A DNA stretch of 64,000 bases from CAYJCL01 sp964370475 (lineage in GTDB: Bacteria > Bacillota_I > Bacilli_A > RF39 > UBA660): positions 5,580 to 69,579 of the forward strand of contig CAYJJI010000005.1 in the NCBI GenBank assembly GCA_964370475.1, written 5' to 3'. The notes under the pieces are model-generated. The model saw only the letters and a list, made by a program, of their open reading frames with translations. It had not been told where the DNA came from and did not search any database. The stretch's first letter is position 1; every line of letters starts with the position of its first letter. Position numbers and translations under genes: made by a program. Shown in pieces: positions 57,978 through 64,000 of this stretch.

Positions 57978-60354
57978 GAATTATGTAAGTAAGTGGCAAG
58001 GTATTTGGAAGAATGGTAAATACTTTAATGCACTTAATGAAAGTGATAAAGAAAAATATTATATATTAGTAGAATTCCCATATCCTAGTGGATCTGGATT
58101 ACATGTTGGACATGTTAGAAGTTATACCGCTTTAGATGCTATGGCTCGTTTGAAGAGAGCTATGGGATTTAATGTTTTATTTCCTATGGGATGGGATGCT
58201 TTTGGTGCTCCTGCGGAGCAATATGCCATTAAGAATAAAATTCATCCTAAGGATGCTGTTGTTGAAAATATTAAGACTTTTAAAGGTCAAATAGAGAGTT
58301 TAGGACTTAGTTTTGATTGGAGTAGAGAATTTTCAACAACTGATCCTGAATATTATAAATGGACACAATGGCAATTTTTGAAGTTTTATGAAGCTGATAT
58401 GGCTTATAAGGCGATGAAGGAAATAAATTGGTGTGATACTTGTAAGACTGGGTTATCTAATGAAGATGCTGAGGGTGGAGTATGTGAGAGATGTGGTAGT
58501 AAAACTACTAAAGTGGAAAAGTCTCAATGGATGCTTAGAATGAAGGATTATGCTGAAGAGCTACTTGATGGATTAGATGATACTGATTTTATGGAGAAAA
58601 TAAAAGTAGCTCAAGTTAATTGGATTGGTAAGAGTGCTGGTGCTGAAGTTGATTTTTCTATTAAAGGTACTAATGATTATTTGAAAGTTTTTACTACTAG
58701 AGCAGATACTTTGTATGGTGTAACTTTTATGGTTATATCACCTGAACACAGTTATTTAGATAAGTATAAGGATTCTATTAACAATTATGATGAAATTGTT
58801 AGTTATCAAAATCTTGCTAAGAGTAAGACTGAAATTGAAAGAACTGATGCTACTCGTGAGAAGAGTGGTGTATTAATTGATGGATTGGTTGCAATCAATC
58901 CGATTAATGGGGTAGAGATTCCAATATTTGTTAGTGATTATGTACTTATTAATTATGGTACTGGAGCTATTATGGCGGTTCCTGCTCATGATACTAGAGA
59001 CTATGAATTTGCTACTAAGTATAATATAGATATAATACCTGTTATAGATAACGGGGATAATGAATTACCATATGTTGGGGATGGATTACATATCAATAGT
59101 GACATAATTAATGGTTTTGGTAAGGAAGATGGAATTAATAAAATTATTGAGTTTTTAGAGTCTAAATCTATTGGAAAGAAAACTGTTAATTATAAGTTAC
59201 AAGATTGGGTTTTTTCTCGTCAAAGATTCTGGGGAGAACCTATTCCAATAATTGATTGTCCTCATTGTGGATATGTTCCTGTTCCTGAGAATGAATTACC
59301 AGTGGTATTACCAGATGTAGCTAAATATGAACCTACTGATAATGGTGAGAGTCCTTTAGCTAATATAGATGAATGGGTTAATGTAACATGTCCTAAATGT
59401 GGAATGGATGCTAAGAGGGAAACTGATACAATGCCTAACTGGGCTGGTTCTAGTTGGTATTGGTTACGTTATATGGATCCTCATAATGATAAAGAATTTG
59501 TATCAATGGATGCTCTTAAATATTTTGGAATGGTAGATTACTATAATGGTGGTATGGAACATGCTACTAGACATTTATTATATGCAAGATTTTGGAATCA
59601 ATTTTTATATAAACAAGGATTAGTACCTAATAGTGAACCGTTCAAAAAACGTGTTGCTCATGGAATGATTCTTGGAGATAATGGCGAAAAGATGAGTAAG
59701 AGTCGTGGAAATGTTATTAATCCTGATGATATGGTACGTGAATATGGTGCTGATGCACTTCGTGTATATGAAATGTTTATTGGTGATTATGAAGCTGATG
59801 TTTCTTGGAGTGAGAATGGTCTAAAGGGATGTAAAAGATTTTTAGATAGAGTTACTCGTTTAGGAGCTAAGCTTAATGATAAAAGTGGATATTCTAATGA
59901 AATAATTATTAATCAAACTATTAAAAAAGTAACTAATGATATATTAGTTATGAAGTATAATACTGCAGTATCTGCATTAATGATATTACTTAATGAGTTA
60001 GATAAGTTAGAATCAGTTACTAGAGAAGATTATAGATGTTTGTTACAATTACTTAATCCTATTGCTCCTCACATAACTGAGGAATTGAACGAAATTTATG
60101 GACTTGGTAAGATGTTTGTTGAAAGTGAATGGATTTCTTGGGATGAATCAAAGACTGTTTTAGATACTAAAGAAATAGGTGTTCAAGTAAATGGTAAGTT
60201 AAGAGCTAGTATAGTAATTAATATTAATGATTCTGAGGATACAATAAAAGAGATGGCTTTAAATGAAGATAATGTTTTAAAACATATAGAAGGCAAAGAA
60301 GTAGTTAAAGTTATTGTTATTAAAGGTAAAATTGTTAGTATTGTAGTTAAATAA
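57970..60354 (+). CDS. leuS: Leucyl-tRNA synthetase
   Basis: 794 residues from the ATG at 57970 (GGAGTGG upstream). A start at 57946 would add eight residues and lacks a ribosome site. Class I motifs: PYPSGSGLHVGHVRSYT (HIGH region, about 36-52) and GEKMSKSRGN (KMSKS, about 571). The editing domain shows FTTRADTLYGVTFM (about 245). A Cys-rich insertion CDTC...CERCG (about 155-180) is a zinc-like knuckle. It attaches leucine to tRNA-Leu and edits mischarged products. The leucine T-box upstream confirms the assignment. Confidence 0.97.
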   Translation: MNENYVSKWQGIWKNGKYFNALNESDKEKYYILVEFPYPSGSGLHVGHVRSYTALDAMARLKRAMGFNVLFPMGWDAFGAPAEQYAIKNKIHPKDAVVENIKTFKGQIESLGLSFDWSREFSTTDPEYYKWTQWQFLKFYEADMAYKAMKEINWCDTCKTGLSNEDAEGGVCERCGSKTTKVEKSQWMLRMKDYAEELLDGLDDTDFMEKIKVAQVNWIGKSAGAEVDFSIKGTNDYLKVFTTRADTLYGVTFMVISPEHSYLDKYKDSINNYDEIVSYQNLAKSKTEIERTDATREKSGVLIDGLVAINPINGVEIPIFVSDYVLINYGTGAIMAVPAHDTRDYEFATKYNIDIIPVIDNGDNELPYVGDGLHINSDIINGFGKEDGINKIIEFLESKSIGKKTVNYKLQDWVFSRQRFWGEPIPIIDCPHCGYVPVPENELPVVLPDVAKYEPTDNGESPLANIDEWVNVTCPKCGMDAKRETDTMPNWAGSSWYWLRYMDPHNDKEFVSMDALKYFGMVDYYNGGMEHATRHLLYARFWNQFLYKQGLVPNSEPFKKRVAHGMILGDNGEKMSKSRGNVINPDDMVREYGADALRVYEMFIGDYEADVSWSENGLKGCKRFLDRVTRLGAKLNDKSGYSNEIIINQTIKKVTNDILVMKYNTAVSALMILLNELDKLESVTREDYRCLLQLLNPIAPHITEELNEIYGLGKMFVESEWISWDESKTVLDTKEIGVQVNGKLRASIVININDSEDTIKEMALNEDNVLKHIEGKEVVKVIVIKGKIVSIVVK

Positions 60355-60358
60355 ATAT

Positions 60359-60380
60359 AAAAGTGCTTAGGCACTTTTTT
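60359..60380 (+). terminator. Terminator after leuS
   Basis: AAAAGTGC-TTAG-GCACTTTT with further T residues. Confidence 0.85.
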
Positions 60381-60408
60381 TATTGCTTTAACTTTATTAT
60401 TGTTTAAT

Positions 60409-60417
60409 TGTTATTAT
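60409..60417 (+). promoter_or_regulatory. Probable extended -10 promoter
   Basis: TGT-TATTAT; its last two bases coincide with an ATG at 60416 that is not the true start of the next gene. The leader to the ATG at 60488 is about 70 bases. Confidence 0.4.
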
Positions 60418-60487
60418 GAGAAATAAAGTTATCTTTTTTAAAGGAAATTACTTGGTAATATTTAATAATAATAGTGAAGGAGTTATT

Positions 60488-61126
60488 ATGAAGAAGATAT
60501 TACCAGGTTATTTTATTCCTATATGGAAAGAGATTATGTATAAGAGAAGAGATTATTCTTTGAAGATTATTAGTTCTTTGACTTTAATACCTATTGATGT
60601 TTTAAAGAAATATTCTTTTTTTTATGAATCTAAGGAGGATTATTTAAATAATTATATAGATAGAATAAATCATATATATATTTATTTTGATTATAAGTAT
60701 TGTATTGTTAATATTAGTAAAGAGTTTTATAAGAGAGTATGTAATGAGGGACTTAAATGTATTGATGATTTAGATCTTAGTAAAAGTGTTAAAGAATCTT
60801 TATTAAATATATGTATTAGTTTTGATAATAGAGATGAATTTATTAGAAAGAATTGGGTTAATGGGGTTGTTATTGATTATTTATTCTTAAATATCGGTGT
60901 GGATTATTTAAGGTGTTTAAAGAATGGTAATTCTTTAGAGAATGATTTAAAAGTATTGATTGTAGATGATTATGATATTTTGATTAGTTATAGTGAATAT
61001 ATTGATTTAATTAATATTATTTTGAAGTATAAAGATAATTGTTACTTTAAAGATTGGTATCGTACTTATATGGATTATGTTAATTATAATAAATTATCAA
61101 TGTCAATTGCTGAGAAAAGTAATTAA
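60488..61126 (+). CDS. Unknown cytoplasmic protein
   Basis: 212 residues from the ATG at 60488, preceded by GAAGGAG. An upstream in-frame ATG at 60416 has no ribosome site and lies in the promoter. It is rich in Ile, Tyr, Asn and Lys and likely helical. KEIMYKRRDYSLKIISSLTLIP and KYKDNCYFKDWYRTYMDYVNY are the most distinctive stretches. There is no signal or transmembrane segment. No family recognised. Confidence 0.65.
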   Translation: MKKILPGYFIPIWKEIMYKRRDYSLKIISSLTLIPIDVLKKYSFFYESKEDYLNNYIDRINHIYIYFDYKYCIVNISKEFYKRVCNEGLKCIDDLDLSKSVKESLLNICISFDNRDEFIRKNWVNGVVIDYLFLNIGVDYLRCLKNGNSLENDLKVLIVDDYDILISYSEYIDLINIILKYKDNCYFKDWYRTYMDYVNYNKLSMSIAEKSN

Positions 61127-61131
61127 TTTTA

Positions 61132-61160
61132 TTGACTTGTGTATTTTTTACACATATAAT
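61132..61160 (+). promoter_or_regulatory. Promoter of the NrtR-like/tdk operon
   Basis: TTGACT at 61132-61137, exactly 17 bases, TATAAT at 61155-61160. The spacer is a perfect operator-like palindrome. Confidence 0.8.
61138..61154 (+). promoter_or_regulatory. Operator filling the promoter spacer
   Basis: TGTGTA-N5-TACACA: a perfect 6-5-6 inverted repeat with a T5 centre that occupies exactly the 17 bases between -35 and -10. A dimeric repressor bound here would block RNA polymerase. The downstream NrtR-like gene is the obvious candidate. Confidence 0.65.
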
Positions 61161-61182
61161 AGATTTACGGAAGTGATAAATT

Positions 61183-61857
61183 ATGGATGTAAAAAATAAG
61201 AAATATAATAAACAAGGAATACACGTCATTACAGCTATTTTTACTGTTGAGCAGGGTGTAACTAAGGTTTTATTAATAAAACGTAAGAATGAACCTTTTA
61301 AAGGGGATTGGGTGTTAACTGGAGGAGCATTATACAATGATGAAAATCTAGTTGATGGTGCTAAGAGGGAAATACTTGAAAAAACAGGTATTAAAGATAT
61401 TGATATTCATCAATTTAGAACATTTGGAACTGTTGATAGGTCTCCTGTAATGAGAATGGTTGCGGTTTCTTTTGTGGGTGTTATAGATTCGTTAAGGGTT
61501 AAGATATTAAGAGAAACTGATAATACTTCTAATGCTGATTGGTTTCCTATAGATAAGATACCTCCTTTAGGATTTGATCATGAAGAGATTTTAAAAGAAG
61601 CGATGATAGAGTTACAGAAGTTAATTACTAAGTCGAATATCTTGAAGAGTCTTTATCCTAGTGGATTTACGATGCCTGAATTGCAACGTGTGTATGAGGC
61701 TATTTTAAATAAGAAGTTTGATCGTCGTAATTTTAGGAAAAAGATGTTAAGTCTTAAGTTAATAGATGATACTAATGAGTCATCTCAATTTTTAGGTAAT
61801 AAACCTGCTAAGATATACAGGTTTAAGAAAAAAATTGAGATTAAGAATATTTTATAG
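61183..61857 (+). CDS. NrtR-like regulator (Nudix domain plus winged helix)
   Basis: 224 residues, GGAAGTGAT before the ATG. The Nudix domain (about 10-140) includes the Nudix box GGALYNDENLVDGAKREILEKTG (about 46-68). The usual REUxEE reads REILEK, so one catalytic metal-binding Glu is Lys and hydrolysis may be lost. The C-terminal winged helix (about 145-215) reads LYPSGFTMPELQRVYEAILNKKFDRRNFRKKM, the hallmark of NrtR-type regulators that sense ADP-ribose or related nucleotides and control NAD synthesis. Here it precedes tdk by 9 bases. The palindrome in its promoter suggests autoregulation. The true effector is not shown. Confidence 0.82.
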   Translation: MDVKNKKYNKQGIHVITAIFTVEQGVTKVLLIKRKNEPFKGDWVLTGGALYNDENLVDGAKREILEKTGIKDIDIHQFRTFGTVDRSPVMRMVAVSFVGVIDSLRVKILRETDNTSNADWFPIDKIPPLGFDHEEILKEAMIELQKLITKSNILKSLYPSGFTMPELQRVYEAILNKKFDRRNFRKKMLSLKLIDDTNESSQFLGNKPAKIYRFKKKIEIKNIL

Positions 61858-61866
61858 GAGAAATAA

Positions 61867-62433
61867 ATGATAAAAAGTATTGTGGGACCAATGTTTGCTG
61901 GGAAGTCAAACGTGTTAATAAATCATTATATGAATATTTGGAATAAAAAGAGTGTTAAGTGTTTTAAACCATTATTAGATACTAGAGATAATTGTGTTAT
62001 TAAAAGTAGGAATTTAAATATGGATATTCCTGCTATAGGAATTGATAAATTTGAAGATATGTTATTGCATATTGATTCTAGTACCAAGACTATTTTTATT
62101 GATGAGGCGCAATTTATAGACGGAAATTATCAAGTATTATCTGATATTAGTGTAGAATTGGATATTGATATATATGTTAGTGGACTTAATATGACTTATC
62201 AACAAAAGCCTTTTGGTAGTATGCCACAAATTATGGCTATGAGTCAGGATATAGAGTTTGTTAATGCTGTTTGTAATGATTGTAATAAGCCTGCTCCGTA
62301 TGTTTATAATGTAGATGAATTTGATGGAGATATATTAGTTGGGGATAGTGGTTATATGTCTTTATGTAGAAATTGTTTATATAAAAGAAAGAATACTAGG
62401 AATTTGAGCTTAATTAAAAAGTCAATTGATTGA
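61867..62433 (+). CDS. tdk: Thymidine kinase
   Basis: 188 residues, TAGGAG before the ATG. It phosphorylates thymidine with ATP for nucleotide salvage. The P-loop GPMFAGKSN (residues 6-14) has Ala where Ser is usual. IFIDEAQFID (about 76-85) carries the catalytic Glu, LNMTYQQKPFGSMPQIM the lasso region, and CNDCNKPAPYVYNV plus CRNC the structural zinc site. The motif set and length fit type II thymidine kinases. It is co-transcribed with the NrtR-like regulator, an uncommon pairing. Confidence 0.93.
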   Translation: MIKSIVGPMFAGKSNVLINHYMNIWNKKSVKCFKPLLDTRDNCVIKSRNLNMDIPAIGIDKFEDMLLHIDSSTKTIFIDEAQFIDGNYQVLSDISVELDIDIYVSGLNMTYQQKPFGSMPQIMAMSQDIEFVNAVCNDCNKPAPYVYNVDEFDGDILVGDSGYMSLCRNCLYKRKNTRNLSLIKKSID

Positions 62434-62441
62434 CTTTTTTT
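62416..62441 (+). terminator. Terminator after tdk
   Basis: AAAAAGTCAA-TTGA-TTGACTTTTT; the right arm supplies the TTGACT used as -35 of the next promoter. Confidence 0.85.
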
Positions 62442-62458
62442 ATATTGAAGAGTAAAAT
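62430..62458 (+). promoter_or_regulatory. Promoter built from a terminator arm
   Basis: TTGACT at 62430-62435 (right arm of the tdk terminator), 17-bp spacer, TAAAAT at 62453-62458. Confidence 0.7.
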
Positions 62459-62480
62459 TGTAATTAGAAAGAGAGTATTT

Positions 62481-64000
62481 ATGAAAAGAAAGATTTTAAC
62501 TATAGTTGGATGTTTATTAATTACTGGTTTGTTATATTATTTTATGTTACCGGCAATTAATTTAAGTAATCCCGGATTTTATAGTTTTATGTTTTTAAAT
62601 GTTACTATTTGGGTGGTTGCTTGGTTAATATTTAATACTGAAGAACAATTAGTAATTGTGCACAACAATAATTTAAAACCTACTAAAGTATTAGGTTATG
62701 TTGTATTGGGAGTTATAGCTATTCCTATATTAATATTTGTTGTTAATTTTGTTTTTTCACCATTATTTAATAGTAGTGCTTATTATGAGAGAATAAGTGT
62801 TGAAGATGGTGATTTTGCTACTGAGGTAGCTCCTGTGGATTTTGAACATTTGGCAATCTTAGATCGTGATTCTTCTATTAAAGTAGGAGATAAAGTAATG
62901 GGGCAAGCTACTGACTTAGTATCTCAGTTTGAGGTTTCTCCTATATATACACAAATTAGTACTGAAGATGAAATATTAAGAGTTACACCTTTAGAATATG
63001 CAGATATATTTAAGTATTTTTCTAATAGAAGTGAAGGTGTTACAGCTTATATAGAAGTTAATTCTGTTGATGGATCTTCTTCGTTAGTAAGACTTGAAGA
63101 TGGTATGAAGTATATGGATTCAGCTATTTTTAGTGAAGATTTAAATAGAAAACTAAGATTTTCTTATCCGACTGAGGTTTTTGGTGATATTAGTTTTGAA
63201 ATAGATGATGAGGGAAATCCTTATTGGGTTGTAGAAACTATAAAATATCGTGGTGTTGGACTGATGCGTACTGTTGATGGAGTTGTTATTTTAAATCCTG
63301 TTGATGGAAGTAGTGAAAAGTACAATGTTTCAGATGTACCTGAATGGGTTGATAGAGTTTATAATCCTGATTTAATTATGGAACAACTAGATGATTGGGG
63401 TAAATATAAGAATGGATTTTTAAATTCTATTTTTGGACAAAAAGAAGTTACTCAAAGTACTTTTGGATATAATTATTTAAGTATTGATGGAGATATTCAT
63501 ATGTATACTGGTATTACTTCAGTAGCTAGTGATGATTCTAATATAGGGTTTGTACTTACTAATTTAAGAACTAAGGAGACTAAGTTCTATGGTGAGGCAG
63601 GTACTATTGAAGATTCTGCTATGGCTAGTGCTGAGGGTCAAGTTCAAAATTTAGGTTATATTTCGACGTTTCCTTTATTAGTTAATCTTAATGATAAACC
63701 AACGTATGTTGTAAGTCTTAAAGATAATGCTGGTTTAGTTAAAATGTATGGATTTATAGATTATACTAATCATCAAAAAGTAGTTGTAACTGATTCTTCT
63801 TTAGGACTTTTAAAAGCAGCAGAGAATTATCTTGATGGTGAAGAGACTACTTCTGATAAATTAGAAAAAGAAATTTCTGTTGATGATATTACTACTGGTG
63901 TAATTGATGGTAATACTTATTATTATATTATGAGTGATGATGTTATATATAGAGCATTACTTAGTGATTTTGAAAGTATTTTACCTTTCTTAAATAAAGG
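62481..64000 (+). CDS. Large membrane-anchored protein, truncated by the window end
   Basis: The frame is open from the ATG at 62481 (AAGAGAG upstream) to the last base, at least 506 residues. Three membrane segments lie in the first 105 residues (about 5-22, 33-50, 68-92), in the order TIVGCLLITGLLYYF, FMFLNVTIWVVAWLIF and VVLGVIAIPILIFVVNFV. The rest is soluble and probably outside, with many beta strands: DGDFATEVAPVDFEHLAILD, YPTEVFGDISFEIDDEGNPYWVV, and NLNDKPTYVVSLKDNAGLVKMYGFID. Proteins of this build are familiar from anaerobic Bacillota, but I know no assigned function. Confidence 0.75.
   Translation, partial: MKRKILTIVGCLLITGLLYYFMLPAINLSNPGFYSFMFLNVTIWVVAWLIFNTEEQLVIVHNNNLKPTKVLGYVVLGVIAIPILIFVVNFVFSPLFNSSAYYERISVEDGDFATEVAPVDFEHLAILDRDSSIKVGDKVMGQATDLVSQFEVSPIYTQISTEDEILRVTPLEYADIFKYFSNRSEGVTAYIEVNSVDGSSSLVRLEDGMKYMDSAIFSEDLNRKLRFSYPTEVFGDISFEIDDEGNPYWVVETIKYRGVGLMRTVDGVVILNPVDGSSEKYNVSDVPEWVDRVYNPDLIMEQLDDWGKYKNGFLNSIFGQKEVTQSTFGYNYLSIDGDIHMYTGITSVASDDSNIGFVLTNLRTKETKFYGEAGTIEDSAMASAEGQVQNLGYISTFPLLVNLNDKPTYVVSLKDNAGLVKMYGFIDYTNHQKVVVTDSSLGLLKAAENYLDGEETTSDKLEKEISVDDITTGVIDGNTYYYIMSDDVIYRALLSDFESILPFLNK

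Noticed and set aside
1..64000. TGA read as tryptophan (Mycoplasma-like code)
   Set aside because: TGG codes Trp throughout, and several genes end in TGA (56874, 57977, 62433) at the expected family length.

Overview
This is a very AT-rich, densely packed stretch of a bacterial chromosome. It reads as an uncultured, probably gut-associated low-GC Bacillota, on the Bacilli / Erysipelotrichales / RF39-like side. The support is a T-box riboswitch before leuS, Gram-positive-type lipoproteins, a VanY/VanRS-like envelope system, DUF285 and BspA-like surface proteins, and agmatine fermentation. Strong Shine-Dalgarno sites precede almost every gene. TGA is used as a stop and TGG as Trp, so the code is standard. 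Nearly all genes lie on the + strand in short transcription units. Each unit ends in a hairpin plus T-tract, followed within a few bases by an extended -10 promoter (TGN-TATAAT) or a TTGNNN-16/17-TATAAT promoter. I see no tRNA, rRNA, insertion sequence, CRISPR array or prophage.

Layout. 1-3081: end of an unknown gene, a large mTERF-like helical-repeat protein and a GNAT acetyltransferase. 3098-6143: zinc uptake operon (Fur-family repressor with a perfect operator over its own promoter, then ZnuA, ZnuC, ZnuB). 6220-11388: a 1268-residue surface protein with ten Ig-like repeats, a lipoprotein and an anchored Ig-like protein. 11479-18009: phosphotransacylase and the agmatine deiminase pathway (putrescine carbamoyltransferase, antiporter, agmatine deiminase, second antiporter, carbamate kinase), which makes ATP, ammonia, CO2 and putrescine from agmatine. 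18122-20997: LemA/TPM pair, lipoprotein, cation exporter. 21026-23316: RNHCP zinc protein with a minimal SufC/SufB iron-sulfur pair. 23350-26348: convergent and divergent genes for unsecreted, partly Cys-rich proteins that share a two-helix module. 26455-34000: membrane and surface proteins, including FGE-like and DUF285 proteins, then a DEAD-box helicase. 35004-42528: envelope locus with a VanY-like carboxypeptidase, a response regulator and kinase, and a YfhO/GT2/GtrA glycosylation module. 42546-45960: a 37-residue basic protein and two tandem FGE-like surface proteins. 46069-50685: regulator, thioredoxin-like protein, ASCH protein, arylsulfotransferase and radical SAM enzyme. 50821-56874: LRR surface protein, a paralog pair of unknown family and a GH31 glucosidase. 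56927-64000: lipoprotein, T-box(Leu)-controlled membrane protein plus leuS, unknown protein, NrtR-like regulator with thymidine kinase, and a truncated membrane protein.

The most interesting signals are these. (1) The C-terminus of the FGE-like protein at 45612-45794 has abrupt C-ending codon use and looks like a diversity-generating retroelement variable region, followed by an unusual structured noncoding stretch. (2) The Cys-rich, unsecreted two-helix module at 23350-25959 has divergent promoters resembling mother-cell sigma sites. (3) A 24-bp element containing paired CTTAAT hexamers, spaced 11 bp, recurs with nearly the same geometry before the VanY-like gene and its two-component system. 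(4) The NrtR-like gene has a perfect operator filling exactly its 17-bp promoter spacer. (5) A bacterial mTERF-like protein is present. (6) A membrane protein gene is placed under leucyl-tRNA T-box control.
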